Shown here: one piece after another, positions 35,879-47,260 of the stretch
Layout: every line of letters begins with the position of its first letter
Numbering within the stretch: the stretch's first letter is position 1
Assembly: GCA_003971905.1 (NCBI GenBank)
Contig: RSEE01000056.1
Coordinates: 124,001-188,000 of the forward strand
Direction: 5' to 3'
Length of the DNA stretch: 64,000 nt
From: Moniliella sp. 'wahieum'
Taxonomy: Eukaryota > Basidiomycota > Moniliellomycetes > Moniliellales > Moniliellaceae
Made by a program: the position numbers and the translations under genes
The notes under the pieces: generated by a model
Seen by the model: the letters and a program-made list of their open reading frames with translations, nothing else
Told to the model about the DNA's origin: nothing
Database searches by the model: none

Positions 35879-37097
35879 CGCTGTATGTCTCACGTCTCAC
35901 GTCTCGCGTCGTGCGCCTTGCGTGTTGGGTCTTGCGGCTTGCGTGCCAAGCCTCAATTCTCAACTCGCAAGTCCCACGACGTACGTGGTACGTGGTACGT
36001 GGTACGTGCCAAGTCTCAAGGCTCACATCTTGCGTGTCAAGTTTGGGTTCGGACCCGGACCCGTTTGGTACCCCGCGGCCCGGGCATGCGGTGCGGTGCG
36101 GGTGCGTACGTCGTCGATACGTAGATGGTGACGTTCATTTTGGCGTGTCGGTGTTGGTGTCGGTGTCGGTGCCGGTTCGATGCCTTCCCGAGTCTATCTA
36201 TACCACGCCATCATGCGCCTCCCCGTCCCCGTCCCCGTCCCGTCCTCCTCCTCGTCCCTGTCCGTCCCGTCCCCGTTGCCATCCTCACCCCATTCCCATT
36301 CCCCATCCCATCCATCCCCATCCTCATCCCCATCCCCATCCTCATCCCCATCCCCATCCCCATCCCATCCCATCCCCATCCCATCCCCATCCCCATCCCC
36401 ATCCCCATCCCCATCCCCTTCTATCCTGCCGGGTTTCGATGCGAGACATGCTCCTTTTTTTTTATTCCCTGACCAGCTTGATCTTGGATCCGCTTGTCTC
36501 TGCCTCTCTGCCCCGCTGGGCCGTCCTGTCACGCGCGTTTTGCACCATGTCCTCTGTCCTTGTCGCCTGTCTCCATTGTCCTTTTGTATTTGGTGATGGC
36601 ACGTTGTTCCCCTTCCCTCTTTCTCCTCTTTTTCCATTTTCCCCCATTTTCCCTTTTCCATTTTCCCTTTTTCCCTTTTTCCCTTTTCCCTCTCCTCCGT
36701 CTTGATTCCGTCTGCTCTGTCCCCCGTTGTGCCTTGGCCCCATCCATCATCTTCCCTCTCTCGCCCTGCTCCCCCACCTCACACTCACACGTCTTGGTGT
36801 CGGATCCTTTTTCAGCGCATCGTGTTCTGCATACTGTTTCCCCCATTTCTTCTTCTTCCCTGCTTGGGCGCCGGCTGGGCATGTAACGTAACTTGGTCTT
36901 TCTTCATCTTCTTCCCGTTTCCCTTTGGCGGCAAGTGGCAGCTAGCCGAAAGAGAGGCAAAAAATATATGATTACCACCCCCGGCAGTCTTCCCCTGCCA
37001 ACCTCCCCCTCAACCCCCTACCTAACCGGTACCTCCTTCTCCAGCTCAACGTGAGCGGAACGTAGGATAACGTAGCGTAGTGTCGCTCGGCTTGAGC
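35879..37097. other. Gene-free stretch with CCCCAT microsatellite and T/C-rich DNA
   Basis: The region between the RhoGEF and Nup57 3' ends. Short-period repeats: a TACGTGG triplication at 35980-36005, a (CCCCAT/CCTCAT)n tract at about 36290-36415, and TTTTCCC repeats at 36625-36690. Long open frames here encode PIPIP- or HPHP-type products of the microsatellite and are not genes. Confidence 0.6.
36285..36418. repeat. (CCCCAT)n microsatellite
   Basis: Imperfect hexamer repeat with CCCATC and CTCATC variants spanning about 130 bp. Confidence 0.85.
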
Positions 37098-38203
37098 TTA
37101 GTACGTCTCGCCAACGCCCACGCCTTCCAGCGGCACGCCCTTGAGCCCCGTCAGGATCGCATCCAGTGCCTTAGTATCTTGGTCGAGGGTTTGGACAAGT
37201 GAACCAACCCCTTTTGCTGTTCAGCCAAGATCCGAGCCACTTTTTCCAACTGCGAAGCGTCCACCACGGCCCACTGCACAGCGCCGGGATCCGACTCGGC
37301 CCCACCAGCCGCACGCCGCGCTCGCACCGCCGCAATCTGCGCCCAGAGCTCATTCAACTTGGCGCGCAACCGGACATTGCCATCGGGCACCGCTGCACCC
37401 GACACGGACATGGTCGCCTCGCTACCTTCAATCAACGTTTCCAGCGTAGCCAAGAGCGCTTGCAACCGATCTGCCTCGGCGCCAGCGTCGGTCAAGGGAC
37501 GCGCAGCTGCGCCGGTCGGTGCGGCGCCTGCGGCAGTTTGGGTAAGCGTGGTGGCGGTCTGCAGTGCCACACGCGCTTCTTCGTCCGGTGCATCGGCCGG
37601 TTGCGGCGCAGGTAAGATGCCCACTTCGCGGCTGGCTGTGAGGCGAACGAGACGCATGATGCGCATGTGCAGAGCAGCTTGCGCTGAACGTGCTTTGCCG
37701 TACCGAATGACCGTGTGGAGGGTATGGTTCGTCTCCAACCCCCGAACCGATTCTTGTACCTGGGCCAAACGTGCCGCTTGCCGTTGCGCCTCGGCCAACT
37801 GCACTTTCCTTCGTTCGGCCAGGTCGCCAAACCCGACCCCTAGCACAGGCACAAGCCGCTCCGGATCCGGATTACGCTGCACCGCATCCGACCATAACAA
37901 ATCGTGTTCCCGTCCCACTGCATCTGGACGCCGACCACGCTGACTGTGCCCCAACCCCATCCCTCCACCAGAACCCAACCCCACAACGAGGCAGAAGGTA
38001 CCATCGCACCCATACCTCCGCCACTGCCGCCGGCCATACCGGACGCAGCAGGCGTAGGATCCACATTGTAAAAGTACCACAGGAACTGACACGTACGTAT
38101 GTCAGCCGTGTTCCACCCCGCATAGATCTTGCCCAGGTCCACGTTCAGCGGCCGACCCAGTTGCTTGGTGGCGACGAGAGAAGATGGGGCAGCCTGTTGC
38201 TGC

Positions 38204-38241
<38 letters not shown>

Positions 38242-38697
38242 GGGTTGCTGGGGCTGTTGCTGAGCCGTCTGGCCAGGCCGGGGGGCACCAAACAGCGAGG
38301 TAGAAGGCTGGGTCTGGCCAAACAGCCCGGTGCCCTGAGTAGCGGGCTGGGCTTGGCCTTGGGGCTGGCCAAACAAGCCGGTGGAAGCCGAGCCAGGCTG
38401 GGACTGAGGTTGGCCAAGATGCCAGTGGAAGCAGATGCAGGCGCGGCCTGCGTTTGGCCAAACAGACCCGTGCCACCGCTGGCAGGTTGGGCTTGTGTTT
38501 GGCCAAACAGACCGGTGCTGGCGCCGGCGGCCGCTGAGACGCGCCAAAGAGCGAGCCGCCCGCGGCGGGGGGCTTGGGCTGGCCAAAGAGCGAGGTGGTG
38601 GCTGGTTGTTGCTGCTGTTGTTGCTGCGGTTGCTGCTGGCCAAAGCCGCCAAAGCCATGAAGGAGGCGGCTGGCTTGGCTCCAAACCCAAACGACAT
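37098..38697 (-). CDS. Nucleoporin Nup57/Nup54 family, GLFG repeats
   Basis: Central-channel FG nucleoporin of the Nup62/Nup57/Nup49 complex. Starts MSFGFGAKPA. The N-terminal half has repeated GLFGQ/SLFG units (STGLFGQPQGQAQPA, GTGLFGQTQPSTSLFGAP) and a poly-Gln tract (38195-38245). Then DLGKIYAGWNTADIRT and CQFLWYFYNVDP mark the family alpha-helical domain, continuing with a long coiled coil (GFGDLAERRKVQLAEAQRQA, RYGKARSAQAALHMRIMRLV, RLRAKLNELWAQIAAVRARR, LEKVARILAEQQKGLVHLSK) and ending KGVPLEGVGVGETY. The frame changes several times in the FG region (38300-38660), near 37900-38060 and near 37190. Length (about 530 aa) and layout fit fungal Nup57. Confidence 0.87.
38195..38245 (-). repeat. 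Poly-Gln trinucleotide tract in Nup57
   Basis: About 16 consecutive CAG/CAA codons on the minus strand (plus-strand CTG/TTG repeat). Confidence 0.9.
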
Positions 38698-40129
38698 GGA
38701 CAGGTGTGCGGATGGGCGGCGGAGACGGGCGGAGGAGATGGGAGAGCAGCGACGGTGCGTTGCGTTTGCGTCTGCGTTTGGGTTTGCTTCCCAGCCTGGA
38801 CTGCGGCCAGCCGAACCGAGCGCAACCGCATCAAATTTCAATTGCGCATTGCCAATGTACCGACCGCGTGCTCGCCTTCCGCCCAGCCATTCCGCCCGCG
38901 CGTCTTGGGCTTGGCACGCGTGCTCGTTGAGCGGTAGATAGCAGCCAACACAGCGCCCACGGCCGAGGCTGACGCAGAGTAGGGTTGCACAACCCTACGG
39001 TTGCATACGGGTAACACAGCGCTGCTGTCATGCATCATGCATGATACATGTAACATGATTGCATGATACGTGTAACCCCGCTCCCCCGTCCCGCCCTCTC
39101 CTGTCCCACAGGCCGCTGCCGGGTCCCGGGGCTCCGTGGAACACGACGCGGACGCGGGACGAGGCGTGCACGGACGGCGCGCGCCGTTGCCACCGACATC
39201 CAGCCGCACTGGGTGTGCTGCCGGATGCGGACGCAGATGCGGATGCGGATGCGGATGCGGATGCGGATGCGGGTGCGGATGCGGATACGCTCGCGGTCGG
39301 TCGGCAGGGGGAGCGCGCAGCAACAGAAAAGGTGCACGGGGAGCATCGTCCGCCACAGCGCAGGGGCCATTCGCTTCCCCCCTGCAAGAGAGGCAGCCTA
39401 CACAGGGTGCTGCACAGCGGCGGACCGGGATGTACAATAGTTACTAGGCGCTCCGCATTGTATTCCCATCAGTAACTCAGTACGCAGTCTCCATAGACGC
39501 CTGTCTTCTGACCTCAGCCTCGGGCCTCGTCGCAAAAAGCGCCACGGCAGCCTGCACAAGCGAAGCGAGCCGTCTTGTCCCCGCAGTCGCCTCTTCCGCG
39601 CTCCCTAGTCACTAGTCACGATCATTCAATGCGGTATCTCCGACGGAATATGGTGGATGCACCGACGCTCCCCCCTCTTCACCCGCCCCTACTATCCAAT
39701 CGCAGTACGAAACATATAACGCACACGCTCTCTTCTCTCCGTTCTCACCGCGTTTCGGCTCCCAACTATATAACAGACCCAGACGGATGTCCCCCGGGCG
39801 GAGATTCAGAGTTCAACCCATCCACACTGACGTATCTAATCCCCCTCCTCCAGCCTCGCTCTGCACTCTCAGTGTTGGCCCTTTGTTGTGAGAAGGTTCA
39901 GTTGAATCATTGATCATTGATCGATTGCCCGTGCACCCCTAACCCCCCTTGCACTGACAGCGCGAACGGCTGATATCCATCGATTATCGATTATCGTCTT
40001 CCTTTTTAGCCAACCCGCCTTTCAGTGTACCCGTCTGCAGCTCCTCGTTCCCTCTCCGTCCTGCCCCCCCCCCCCCCCCCTCGTGGCCAGCATCTCAACC
40101 ACCAACACAACACTCTTGTGTTTGCCCGT
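38698..40129. other. Gene-free stretch with GATGCG microsatellite
   Basis: No gene supported. Features: (ATGCGG)n at about 39228-39275, CTAGTCACTAGTCAC at 39605-39619, ATCGAT/TTATCG palindromic repeats at 39905-39995, and a run of about 17 C at 40065-40082 close to the next candidate gene. Small open frames are products of the repeats. Confidence 0.5.
39228..39275. repeat. (ATGCGG)n microsatellite
   Basis: Hexamer repeat, about eight units with minor variation. Confidence 0.85.
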
Positions 40130-40879
40130 ATGCAAAGGCGTGAGCACCCCACGGGGTGCAGGGCGTGTCTGTTGCGTCACCTCCCTTGCGACCTGCCAGT
40201 ACTGCCACCCGCTAATACGCTGCCTGCCACTGCCGCCTTAGCCCGAAACAAGACGACGGACAGGACCCGAGGCATGCCGACCAGCAAATGTTGCTCGTCA
40301 TGTTTACGTGATGGTCTGCTGTGTCTGGCGATTGACCACCCTGGCGAGACTGGTGTCTCGCCTCTTCCCTCGATGGGATTGGCCCGCGGCTTGTTCTCCT
40401 GTAACAATAGGCCTTCTTGGCCTGCTGCAGATGGCCTTCCTCCCCCGATTGGCAGTCGCAGCCCACACTGCCTCACTTCCTTTCCGCCAAGGACGGTGTG
40501 CGAGCCATGCACTCCATCCGTTTCCGATGGCTCGTCGCCCACTACCTCCATCTCCACCTCCATCTCCACCTCCACATCTTCCGTCGCTTCCTTACCCCCT
40601 TTCCACACCACCCACCACGTTCCAGCTCCCAGCTCCAGCTCCAGCTCCAGCTCCACCACACCCGTCCGTTTCCCACAAGAAACGAAAATCCTCCTCCTCC
40701 CACCCCCGCTTTACTGGCACGGTGGCAGTGCGGACCCGGTCCTCCCACCTCGACCATGCCTGTCTTCCGCTTCCATGGGCAGCGAACGGGCGTGCAGGTC
40801 GACTGAATTTCCGTTTGGCTGGGCCCATGGTCACCAGAAGGAGCCGACGCCCTATCGCACCCCTTTCCCCCCTGTATGA
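40130..40879 (+). CDS. Possible Zn(II)2Cys6 cluster protein
   Basis: The frame starting MQRREHPTGCRACLLRHLPC contains two CxxCx6C units, CRACLLRHLPC and CSSCLRDGLLC, the half-motifs of the fungal binuclear zinc cluster. As read, the linker between them is about 35 residues, too long for most family members. A 54-nt stretch at 40199-40252 with GT...AG ends and a CTAAT branch-like site, if spliced out, would shorten the linker to about 16 without changing frame. The remainder is Ser/Thr/Pro-rich with a basic SHKKRKSSSSHPRF patch in another frame near 40670. No fungal transcription-factor middle domain is seen. The length is small for a regulator. The call rests on the cysteine pattern only. Confidence 0.4.
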   Translation: MQRREHPTGCRACLLRHLPCDLPVLPPANTLPATAALARNKTTDRTRGMPTSKCCSSCLRDGLLCLAIDHPGETGVSPLPSMGLARGLFSCNNRPSWPAADGLPPPIGSRSPHCLTSFPPRTVCEPCTPSVSDGSSPTTSISTSISTSTSSVASLPPFHTTHHVPAPSSSSSSSSTTPVRFPQETKILLLPPPLYWHGGSADPVLPPRPCLSSASMGSERACRSTEFPFGWAHGHQKEPTPYRTPFPPV

Positions 40880-42811
40880 GAACTCCCACCACATTCTCTC
40901 GCTTCACCGCGCTCACATCTTCTTATTCATCATGTAGTGACTTCTCCATCAAGCACCACCTCTCTTCCCTTTCTTCGTGGGGTTCAATACCAGAACGGAT
41001 GCAGTGGCAGATGCGTGATTCACCAACATTAGGATCATGACTATGATCATGAACGTTGAACATGTACCAAGTCTCTTTTCATTTCGCTGTGTACATACAC
41101 TTTGAGCCGTGGCGCGCTCGCCTGTACAACAATCCAAGACGTCCTGAAGACCTCAGAACAGAAAAACTCTTGCATCCTTGACACATATAGTACTTCGATA
41201 AAGTTAATGAAACGAACTAAGGGGATGACACAACGCCAGTGTGGGAGAGGAAGGCGCAGCACAATTACCACGCCACGGGAGTTGGGGGTATACGTGAATG
41301 AGGAAGCAGGCCATCAGGGAAGATCCTTACCTTGTGAAATCTGCTGGGGGGGGGGATGGTGGGTGGGAGATGTGTACTGGATGAGAGGAGGTGGTGCAGA
41401 GCCGACCAGAGGAGCCTTGCTTTCCTAGGCTTGAAACACGCTTGGAAACATGCGTCTGGGGGAGGACCTCAGACCATTGCTGCACGCGACCTCCCCACAC
41501 GGCCGCGTGGGCAAGGCGATCGTGGACGGATACTATACCGAATAAAACAACGAAAGGTGCGATGTTTACAAGTGGCTCTCTCAGTGCGAAGCGCCAGGGA
41601 GCAGGGCAGCTCGGTAGAGCATTGACTAACTAAGCGCGAGCACAAGAGGCTCTCTCAGTGCGAAGCACCAGAGAGCAGACCAGCTCGGCAGTACAGTGAC
41701 TACTAACGAGCTCGGCAGTACATTGACTCACAAAGCATGAGCACAAGAGGTTCTCTCAGTGCCAGGCACCCGGGAGCAGACCAGCTCGCCACAATTCATT
41801 GACTTCGGTTCCATGCGCCTGTGGGACAAGTGGGACAAGCGCACCAAAATGACAACACCTCTGCCATGCTCGCTCACGGAGGCGGGCGTACCAGCTACGA
41901 AGACTCTTCAGACAGTGACACAGTTATTGATGCGAGTACCAAATGGACATGCGTTTTGCGTGCTGAGGATGAGTATAGGTTTGGTGTCAGTCATCAGTCG
42001 TCAGTAGCAAGTCCACAGGCAGGTGCACCTCCCGGACCCATCAGCCCGAGAACTGTAGCTCTCGCGGTGTGTGGAGATGGGCCTGTGTGGGCGGCGCTTT
42101 GATGATCCGCATGTGCGTGCGCACATATACAATGCCGCTGGAGTCAGATGATGGATGACTGTCACGCGTTCCACTCGCAGGGGCATATGGCCGAGAAGCG
42201 AAGCGGCGGTTATGGAGTAGAAGGCCATACGGTGAGGCGTGGGTTGCAGGGCTCAAATGGCTGTCCCGAGCCCCATCTCGCTCATCCAGTCGATCAACCC
42301 ATATCCCTGTAGCCACGCTTTACTGAAGGCTCTGACCTGGAGACACCTAGTCGCTAAACCACAGACGATCACCGAGTAAGAATCAAGTAACGAGGTGAGC
42401 AAGAAGAAGGGGAAGGGGAAGAAGAGGTGGTGGCGAAGAGGACAGAACAAGCAGCGGGACAAGGGTGAACACGTGGCTTGCTGGCCTGCGCGCGGCAACT
42501 CCAAGGTCTAGCTTTCACATCTACGAATCGGGCAAGGCACCGAAGCAATTTTGATGCCCGCCCGTTCCCTCTGATGAAACGCCAGGCTTGATCCGAAATG
42601 GTTGCAAACTTGAGGCCCTTGAGGCGCCAGAACAGTTGCCGCTTACGGGTTCCCGTCCCGGCTGATGCACTCGAACGACGGGGACTCCCAATGTCTTCAT
42701 TTACAACAAACAACAAGAAAACGGTGAGCAGAGGACCAACGCTCCCCAATTCCCCAAAATGCACATGTGGATCGCAATTAAGTGGGTTACCCCACTGGCT
42801 CACCCACCCTA
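40880..42811. other. Gene-free stretch with a 74-bp tandem repeat
   Basis: No gene supported. It contains an ATGATCATGAACGTTGAAC cluster at 41036-41058, a C/G run at 41345-41354 and the tandem repeat at 41575-41800. Short frames elsewhere carry no motif. Confidence 0.5.
41575..41800 (+). repeat. 74-bp tandem repeat, three copies, one with an internal 27-bp duplication
   Basis: Copies of CTCTCTCAGTGCGAAGC... begin at 41575, 41649 and 41750. The first interval is 74 bp. The second is 101 bp because an AGCTCGGCAGTACA(T/G)TGACT segment of about 27 bp is duplicated inside it (74+27). The AGCTCGGTAGAGC core of copy 1 resembles a tRNA D arm, but no full cloverleaf exists. Confidence 0.8.
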
Positions 42812-44175
42812 TCATCTCCTCCGCTTATCACGACAGCTTCTCCTCTGCTCCGCTAACGGTGGCACGGGCTGAGACATGGAGGCAGCCTGGGTCAATGGCG
42901 AAGTGAGGGGTGACATGGCCGAGGTCGAGGCCGACGAGCGCCGCCGTCCACCAGGGCCACCAAACGCCTTCAGCACCGTGTCCTGCAACACATCCCCCTG
43001 TCCAGTGCATGGAGCAGGCTCGAGTGGCGCTCGGCATACCCGCAGCAGGGGCGAGCCAACGGAAGATTTGCGCGAAAAGACACGGGTAATGCGGGAGATA
43101 GGCGACGTAGACGTCGGATCTTCGGCCTGACTAGGCGAAGCGGGATCGGGATCCGAGTCGCGCGAGGAGCTGTGACGAGCAGAAGCGTGGGTGCCACCAG
43201 ACGAAGAGGGGATAGGAATGGGATGAATGGTGGCCGAAGGCTCTAGCGACGCTCTCCGCGGTACCTCGGCTTGTTGGTTGGGGGGCGAGGTACGACGCAG
43301 TTGCTCGAACGTAGCCGCAGAGACAGTGGTGGAGCGGTGCGGTGCAGTGGGTTCCGTACCCTGCCCGTGCCCGATTCCGTGCCTTCGTGTTGCTCCGCCT
43401 GCTTCTCGGATCGCTTAGCTTGTCGCTCCTGTTCCAACCGGGCCGCCTTGAGCCGTTCTTCCTCCCGCTCCAGCAGCAGCGCTTCGTGTGACTGGGTACG
43501 GACCAAGTCGGTCTGCTGCCGCTCTCGTTCCGTCTTGTCTGCACACCAGGGGCGGGGTCAGAAGGGCGAAGCGGATGGCGCAGACGCGCAGCCGCTTTCA
43601 ACACATGATCCTGTACTACGTCGCCTGGATCCAGCCGAGTCATGCCGGGCTGGACGCGGTACCCCTCGCTAGTGCCGGTACTTTCGATGCGATAGAGCGG
43701 GTTGGGCTGGTACGTGGACTTGCTTCGTGGCAAGGCGTCGGCACTTCCTTCAGCTGCATGCTCCACGTCCACATCGTTCACCGCCAGCACGTCAAATGGC
43801 GTTGCTTGGTCTTCCTCGGGCGAGGTGAAGACGTACCGTTTGCCATGCGCATCCGAAGGGTGGCGTGTGTGGTGCGGCGAGGTGGGCAGAACATCTTGGG
43901 TTTCGGTAGGCGCGACGGGGCGTCGGTGCCAACATTGCCGGGAGACAAGTGTCTGGGCTCTTCCGACGATCTGCTCCGCTCGGTAGGCACGTTGTCGATT
44001 GGGGCTGATGGCGAGGCGGAGAGCTGCTGAGGGGGCGGGGGCGGGGGTGGGGCCAGGGTGTCGCTGCCAAGCTGGGTGGAAGAGCGACGGTGAATGGTTT
44101 GGCGGATGGCGTTGGAGAGGCGACGGATGGGCCCCTGCGCGGGGGTGTATACGGGGCAGGCTGAATCTCGGCCAT
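42812..44175 (-). CDS. Ser/Pro-rich protein with charged coiled coil, family unknown
   Basis: Starts MAEIQPAPYTP, then RRLSNAIRQTIHRRSSTQLG and a Pro run. A conserved-looking middle (HGKRYVFTSPEEDQATPFDV, LAVNDVDVE, YRIESTGTSEGYRVQPGMTR, LDPGDVVQDHVLKAA) leads to a probable intron ending GTGTGCAG near 43539. After it KTERERQQTDLV continues into a coiled coil (HEALLLEREEERLKAARLEQ). The last about 170 codons are open in one frame that I translated directly: ATFEQLRRTSPPNQQAEVPR, RITRVFSRKSSVGSPLL, GDVLQDTVLKAFGGPGGRRS, ending TGA at 42812-42814. The phrase D-V-(V/L)-Q-D-(H/T)-V-L-K-A occurs twice, once in the middle and once near the end, which suggests an internal duplication. I do not recognise the family. 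At least three frame changes are required. Confidence 0.5.
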
Positions 44176-45181
44176 GGAGTCAAGTGCAGGAGAGAGGTGG
44201 TGGTGGTGGGCTGCGAGGGGGGCGCGGGGGGAAAAGGCGACGGATATAGCAAGTGCGGGGAAGTGCAGGAGGCCCAGACGTTCCCTCAGAGGTGGCGAGG
44301 AGGCGTGGAAGGAGGGGACTCGGTCGGTGCCCAGTACTCAACAATATCGTTCTCTGATCGGGATTAAGCGTTAAACGTTAAACGTTAGAGGCTCGGTCGC
44401 TCGTGCGTTTCTTGGTGTGCCTGATAGGATGCCCCGCATCAGCCCACACTCCCCCAGTGAACGCAGCTTGTACCCACACAGCCGCTGTGCCTGCTCCCCA
44501 TCAGGCAGGACGCCGGGGGGGATATCGTGACGCGTGATAACCGCAATCGCTCAAGAGTACTGCTAGTACTATGGGGCATCGTCCGACCCAGACTAAATAT
44601 TGAATGGGTTTCGAGTGCTCCTTCCCCGCACCGTCGTCTTCCAGACCTATGTGTGACGTCACCAGTCCCTGGCGCGCCGCAGGTGCGGCGAGCACGATGC
44701 ATGGGATGTGGTGCATGTGACACGCACCATCCGACACCTACGTCATTCATAGCTCCTAAGGCTTGCGACCCTAAGGAAGGGAGGGGAACTATAACCACTA
44801 GTAACGCGAACGAGCTTAGAAATTAGATAACTAGGGCCACGCGCAACGCCCTGCCATGACAGTACTTGGCTCTAACCATGGCCCTCGGCGTCAGCAATCT
44901 CAGATCTCATCGACTCATCGATCATCGATAATCCCGGCCGTAGGGAGATATAGGGGCGGCCGAAGACTCCGAAGACGCCCGTTCGTCTTCCGCCGCCTTG
45001 TGCTCTTGCTCTCCTACCTTATCTACTAATTAGACCCATGAAGTCGATTCGATGCTCCCCAGCCGTCGTGCGATACGGTAGTGTGTCCACCAATCCCCAT
45101 GATGCACAAGGCACCCCAGAAAGGCGTGCGATAGGGGATAGTTGTCGGGGCGGAGGGACCTACTCCGTTCTATTCTCTGCT
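44176..45181. other. Gene-free stretch
   Basis: No gene supported. (TTAAACG)n-like repeats at 44366-44386, a GATCATCGATAATC palindromic cluster at 44905-44935. Confidence 0.4.
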
Positions 45182-46246
45182 TTAGCATGATGAGGTCGAT
45201 GAGGGGAGGGAACCGCTGCTGGTCGTATGGTACAGGCAAAGAGTTTGACTTATGAGCAGGACGAAGGTGGGAAATGGTATGCGAGCAGATGGAAGTAGCC
45301 CAGGGACGGACGCGACCGTAGGGCTGGAGGGGCTATCTGTGCATGACGCTTTCTCGGTCCAACAGCGTGAGCGCAACTGGCAGTGGGAGCCACGCGTCCC
45401 CCTTTCGGCTGCACCGGAGAACGTGGATGCTTCCGTTTTGGCTGAGCGCAGCATAGCTTCTGCTTCCACTAATACGGGCGTATGCAACAAGACGCGCGAC
45501 CGCACGACTATAGCTGGTTTGAAAACAAAAAGTACTAGCCACCCCCTTCAGCCAGGCCTAAGTTCGCCTGCAACTCCACCTCTGAAAAGCCATCTGACAC
45601 GCTCCCTCCGACGTGCCTTGTTCTCCCAAAGGGGCGTGGTACGGACAAAGGACGACCTCGGCATCGTTCGTCAGCGCATCAGGCTTCATCTTGAACAGCA
45701 CGTAGTTCGATTGCCACCGCGGTGCCCACTGAGCCGCTGTCCATCGTCGCACATCCACCTCATCAACGTTCAACCAGTTCAACCAGTTCAACCCTTCCGC
45801 CCCCCACCGCCGCTTCTTCCTCCCGCGCGTTCGTAGAGCAAAAAGGAAAGACGATTCCGATGCAGTCTTCCTCATCAGACCGTCTTCAGCGGCCCCGGTG
45901 ACACTGGGTACACCATGCGAGCAAAAGCCGAAACGTGATGTGACCAAGCACGGCTCGGATGCAAACGAGGGAATGCGCGTTTCTCGTGCGTCGCGGTCCA
46001 ACTTGAACGTTGACGTTGACAGTTGAACTCAACGGTCAAGGCCCAGCCTGCTTCGTCCTGTGTCAAGAAAGCGAGTCCCAAGCGAGCCTTAGCTACGCAG
46101 GTGCTTCTTAACCCCCAGGGAGGAACGTCCCATGCTTGCTCAAGTGTCATGTAATGCATCATAGGCGGATGAGGAGGTAGAAACGGGGTCGCAACCCGCA
46201 TGCTACAACGGGGAAAACGGCAGTGGTAGCGGCGCCCAGCAAGCAA
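45182..46246 (-). CDS. Possible gene, unrecognised, heavily frame-broken
   Basis: Minus-strand frames between 46246 and 45182 give fragments that look more protein-like than their surroundings: MMHYMTLEQAWDVPPWGLRS, LGLAFLTQDEAGWALTVEF, DEVDVRRWTAAQWAPRWQSN, YVLFKMKPDALTNDAEVVLC and RSYAALSQNGSIHVLRCSRK. The last reads like a beta-propeller strand pair, so a WD40-like Mediator or regulatory subunit is conceivable. No diagnostic motif is present and the pieces lie in different frames. Boundaries are nominal. Confidence 0.25.
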
Positions 46247-47260
46247 GGCAGAATAAAAGGGGTATGGCGTGCCGCGGCCGCGCTTTGATTGACATCAAAC
46301 CAAGTCTAGCATCCCAGTTGATCTTGATCGGTGGCAGGGAGGGCGAAGGAGAGGGGTCAACAAGCGCAAGGGGGCACGAGGATATTAGGATCCCCTTGGG
46401 GGTCCACGTTGGAGCACAGCCCCCCGGTGGTGCCTCAAGCAAGAGAAAAAAAAGTGGGTTGCGCGTGCCCAGGAAGGTGTAGGGCATGGTGCTGGCTGCG
46501 GAACTGGCGATGAGAAAGGATGGAGAAAGATGCGCTGTCCTGGCTGGCGCATTTCCCGAGGCTCCGGAAGCTGAGGACACCCGCTCATCCAGTCCCGCCC
46601 GAAAGGCGAACGGGGATGGAGTGTGGAGAGGAGAGACATACTCGACATGGCAGCCGAACGGCGAAAGGCGAGACGCGAGACGCGAGAGGTGAGCCGGTGA
46701 GAGGTGAGCCGGTGAGAGGTTTTGGGATGCAAGGCCAAGTCCGAGCAACTAGTTGAGGGGGGTGTCTCCGGTCACGTGGCCGTCGTGAAGACTGAATGTG
46801 GGTCGACATGCGACCGGGCGGATGCTGCCAAGGCACACCAACGCAGCCCTGGACGTCGTCCATACCGCGTACGTTGCGATCGGGGCGAGTGAGTACAACA
46901 GGAGGGGTGGCTGGGTGCTGGCTAAGCTCTAAGCGAACTGATCGTCCGATTGAGGACCACCGGTGATGGATGATGCGTGATCGATCACCGTTCACATCTT
47001 CATCATGATCTCGATGATCCCGGTGGGCGCCAAAAAAACGTGCGAGCCATCGACGGGGACCGAGTCGCCGACGCCGCGCGCCTGGAACCTGCGACCACTG
47101 TTCACTTGAAGCTTCAAGCCCAGCCTGACCCTTTCTTTATGTTGGTGCTTTGCTTACTTCCCGGGCTACCACCACCATCTCCCCCCACGACTCTTTTCTT
47201 GGTTCTCCTTCACCTCCGCCCTCGCCCTTCACGTCCCGCCTTACCGCTTACCGATTCCCC
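46247..47260. promoter_or_regulatory. Upstream region of glutathione peroxidase
   Basis: No gene supported. GTCACGTGG at 46771-46779, GGTGAGCCGGTGAGA direct repeats at 46687-46717, GATCATGATCTCGATGATC-type AT palindromes near 47000, TTGAAGCTTCAAG at 47106-47118, and a C/T-rich leader from 47155 to the ATG. Confidence 0.4.

Noticed and set aside
36180-36705. Long frames encoding Pro-Ile or His-Pro repeats and the antisense Gly-Asp/Met-Gly repeats
   Set aside because: Direct translation of the CCCCAT microsatellite.
39028-39447. Frames rich in Asp-Ala, Arg-Ile or Cys-Gly near 39.2 kb
   Set aside because: Translations of the GATGCG microsatellite in different frames.
41600-41640. tRNA gene suggested by AGCTCGGTAGAGC
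   Set aside because: No acceptor, anticodon or T arm can be formed around it.
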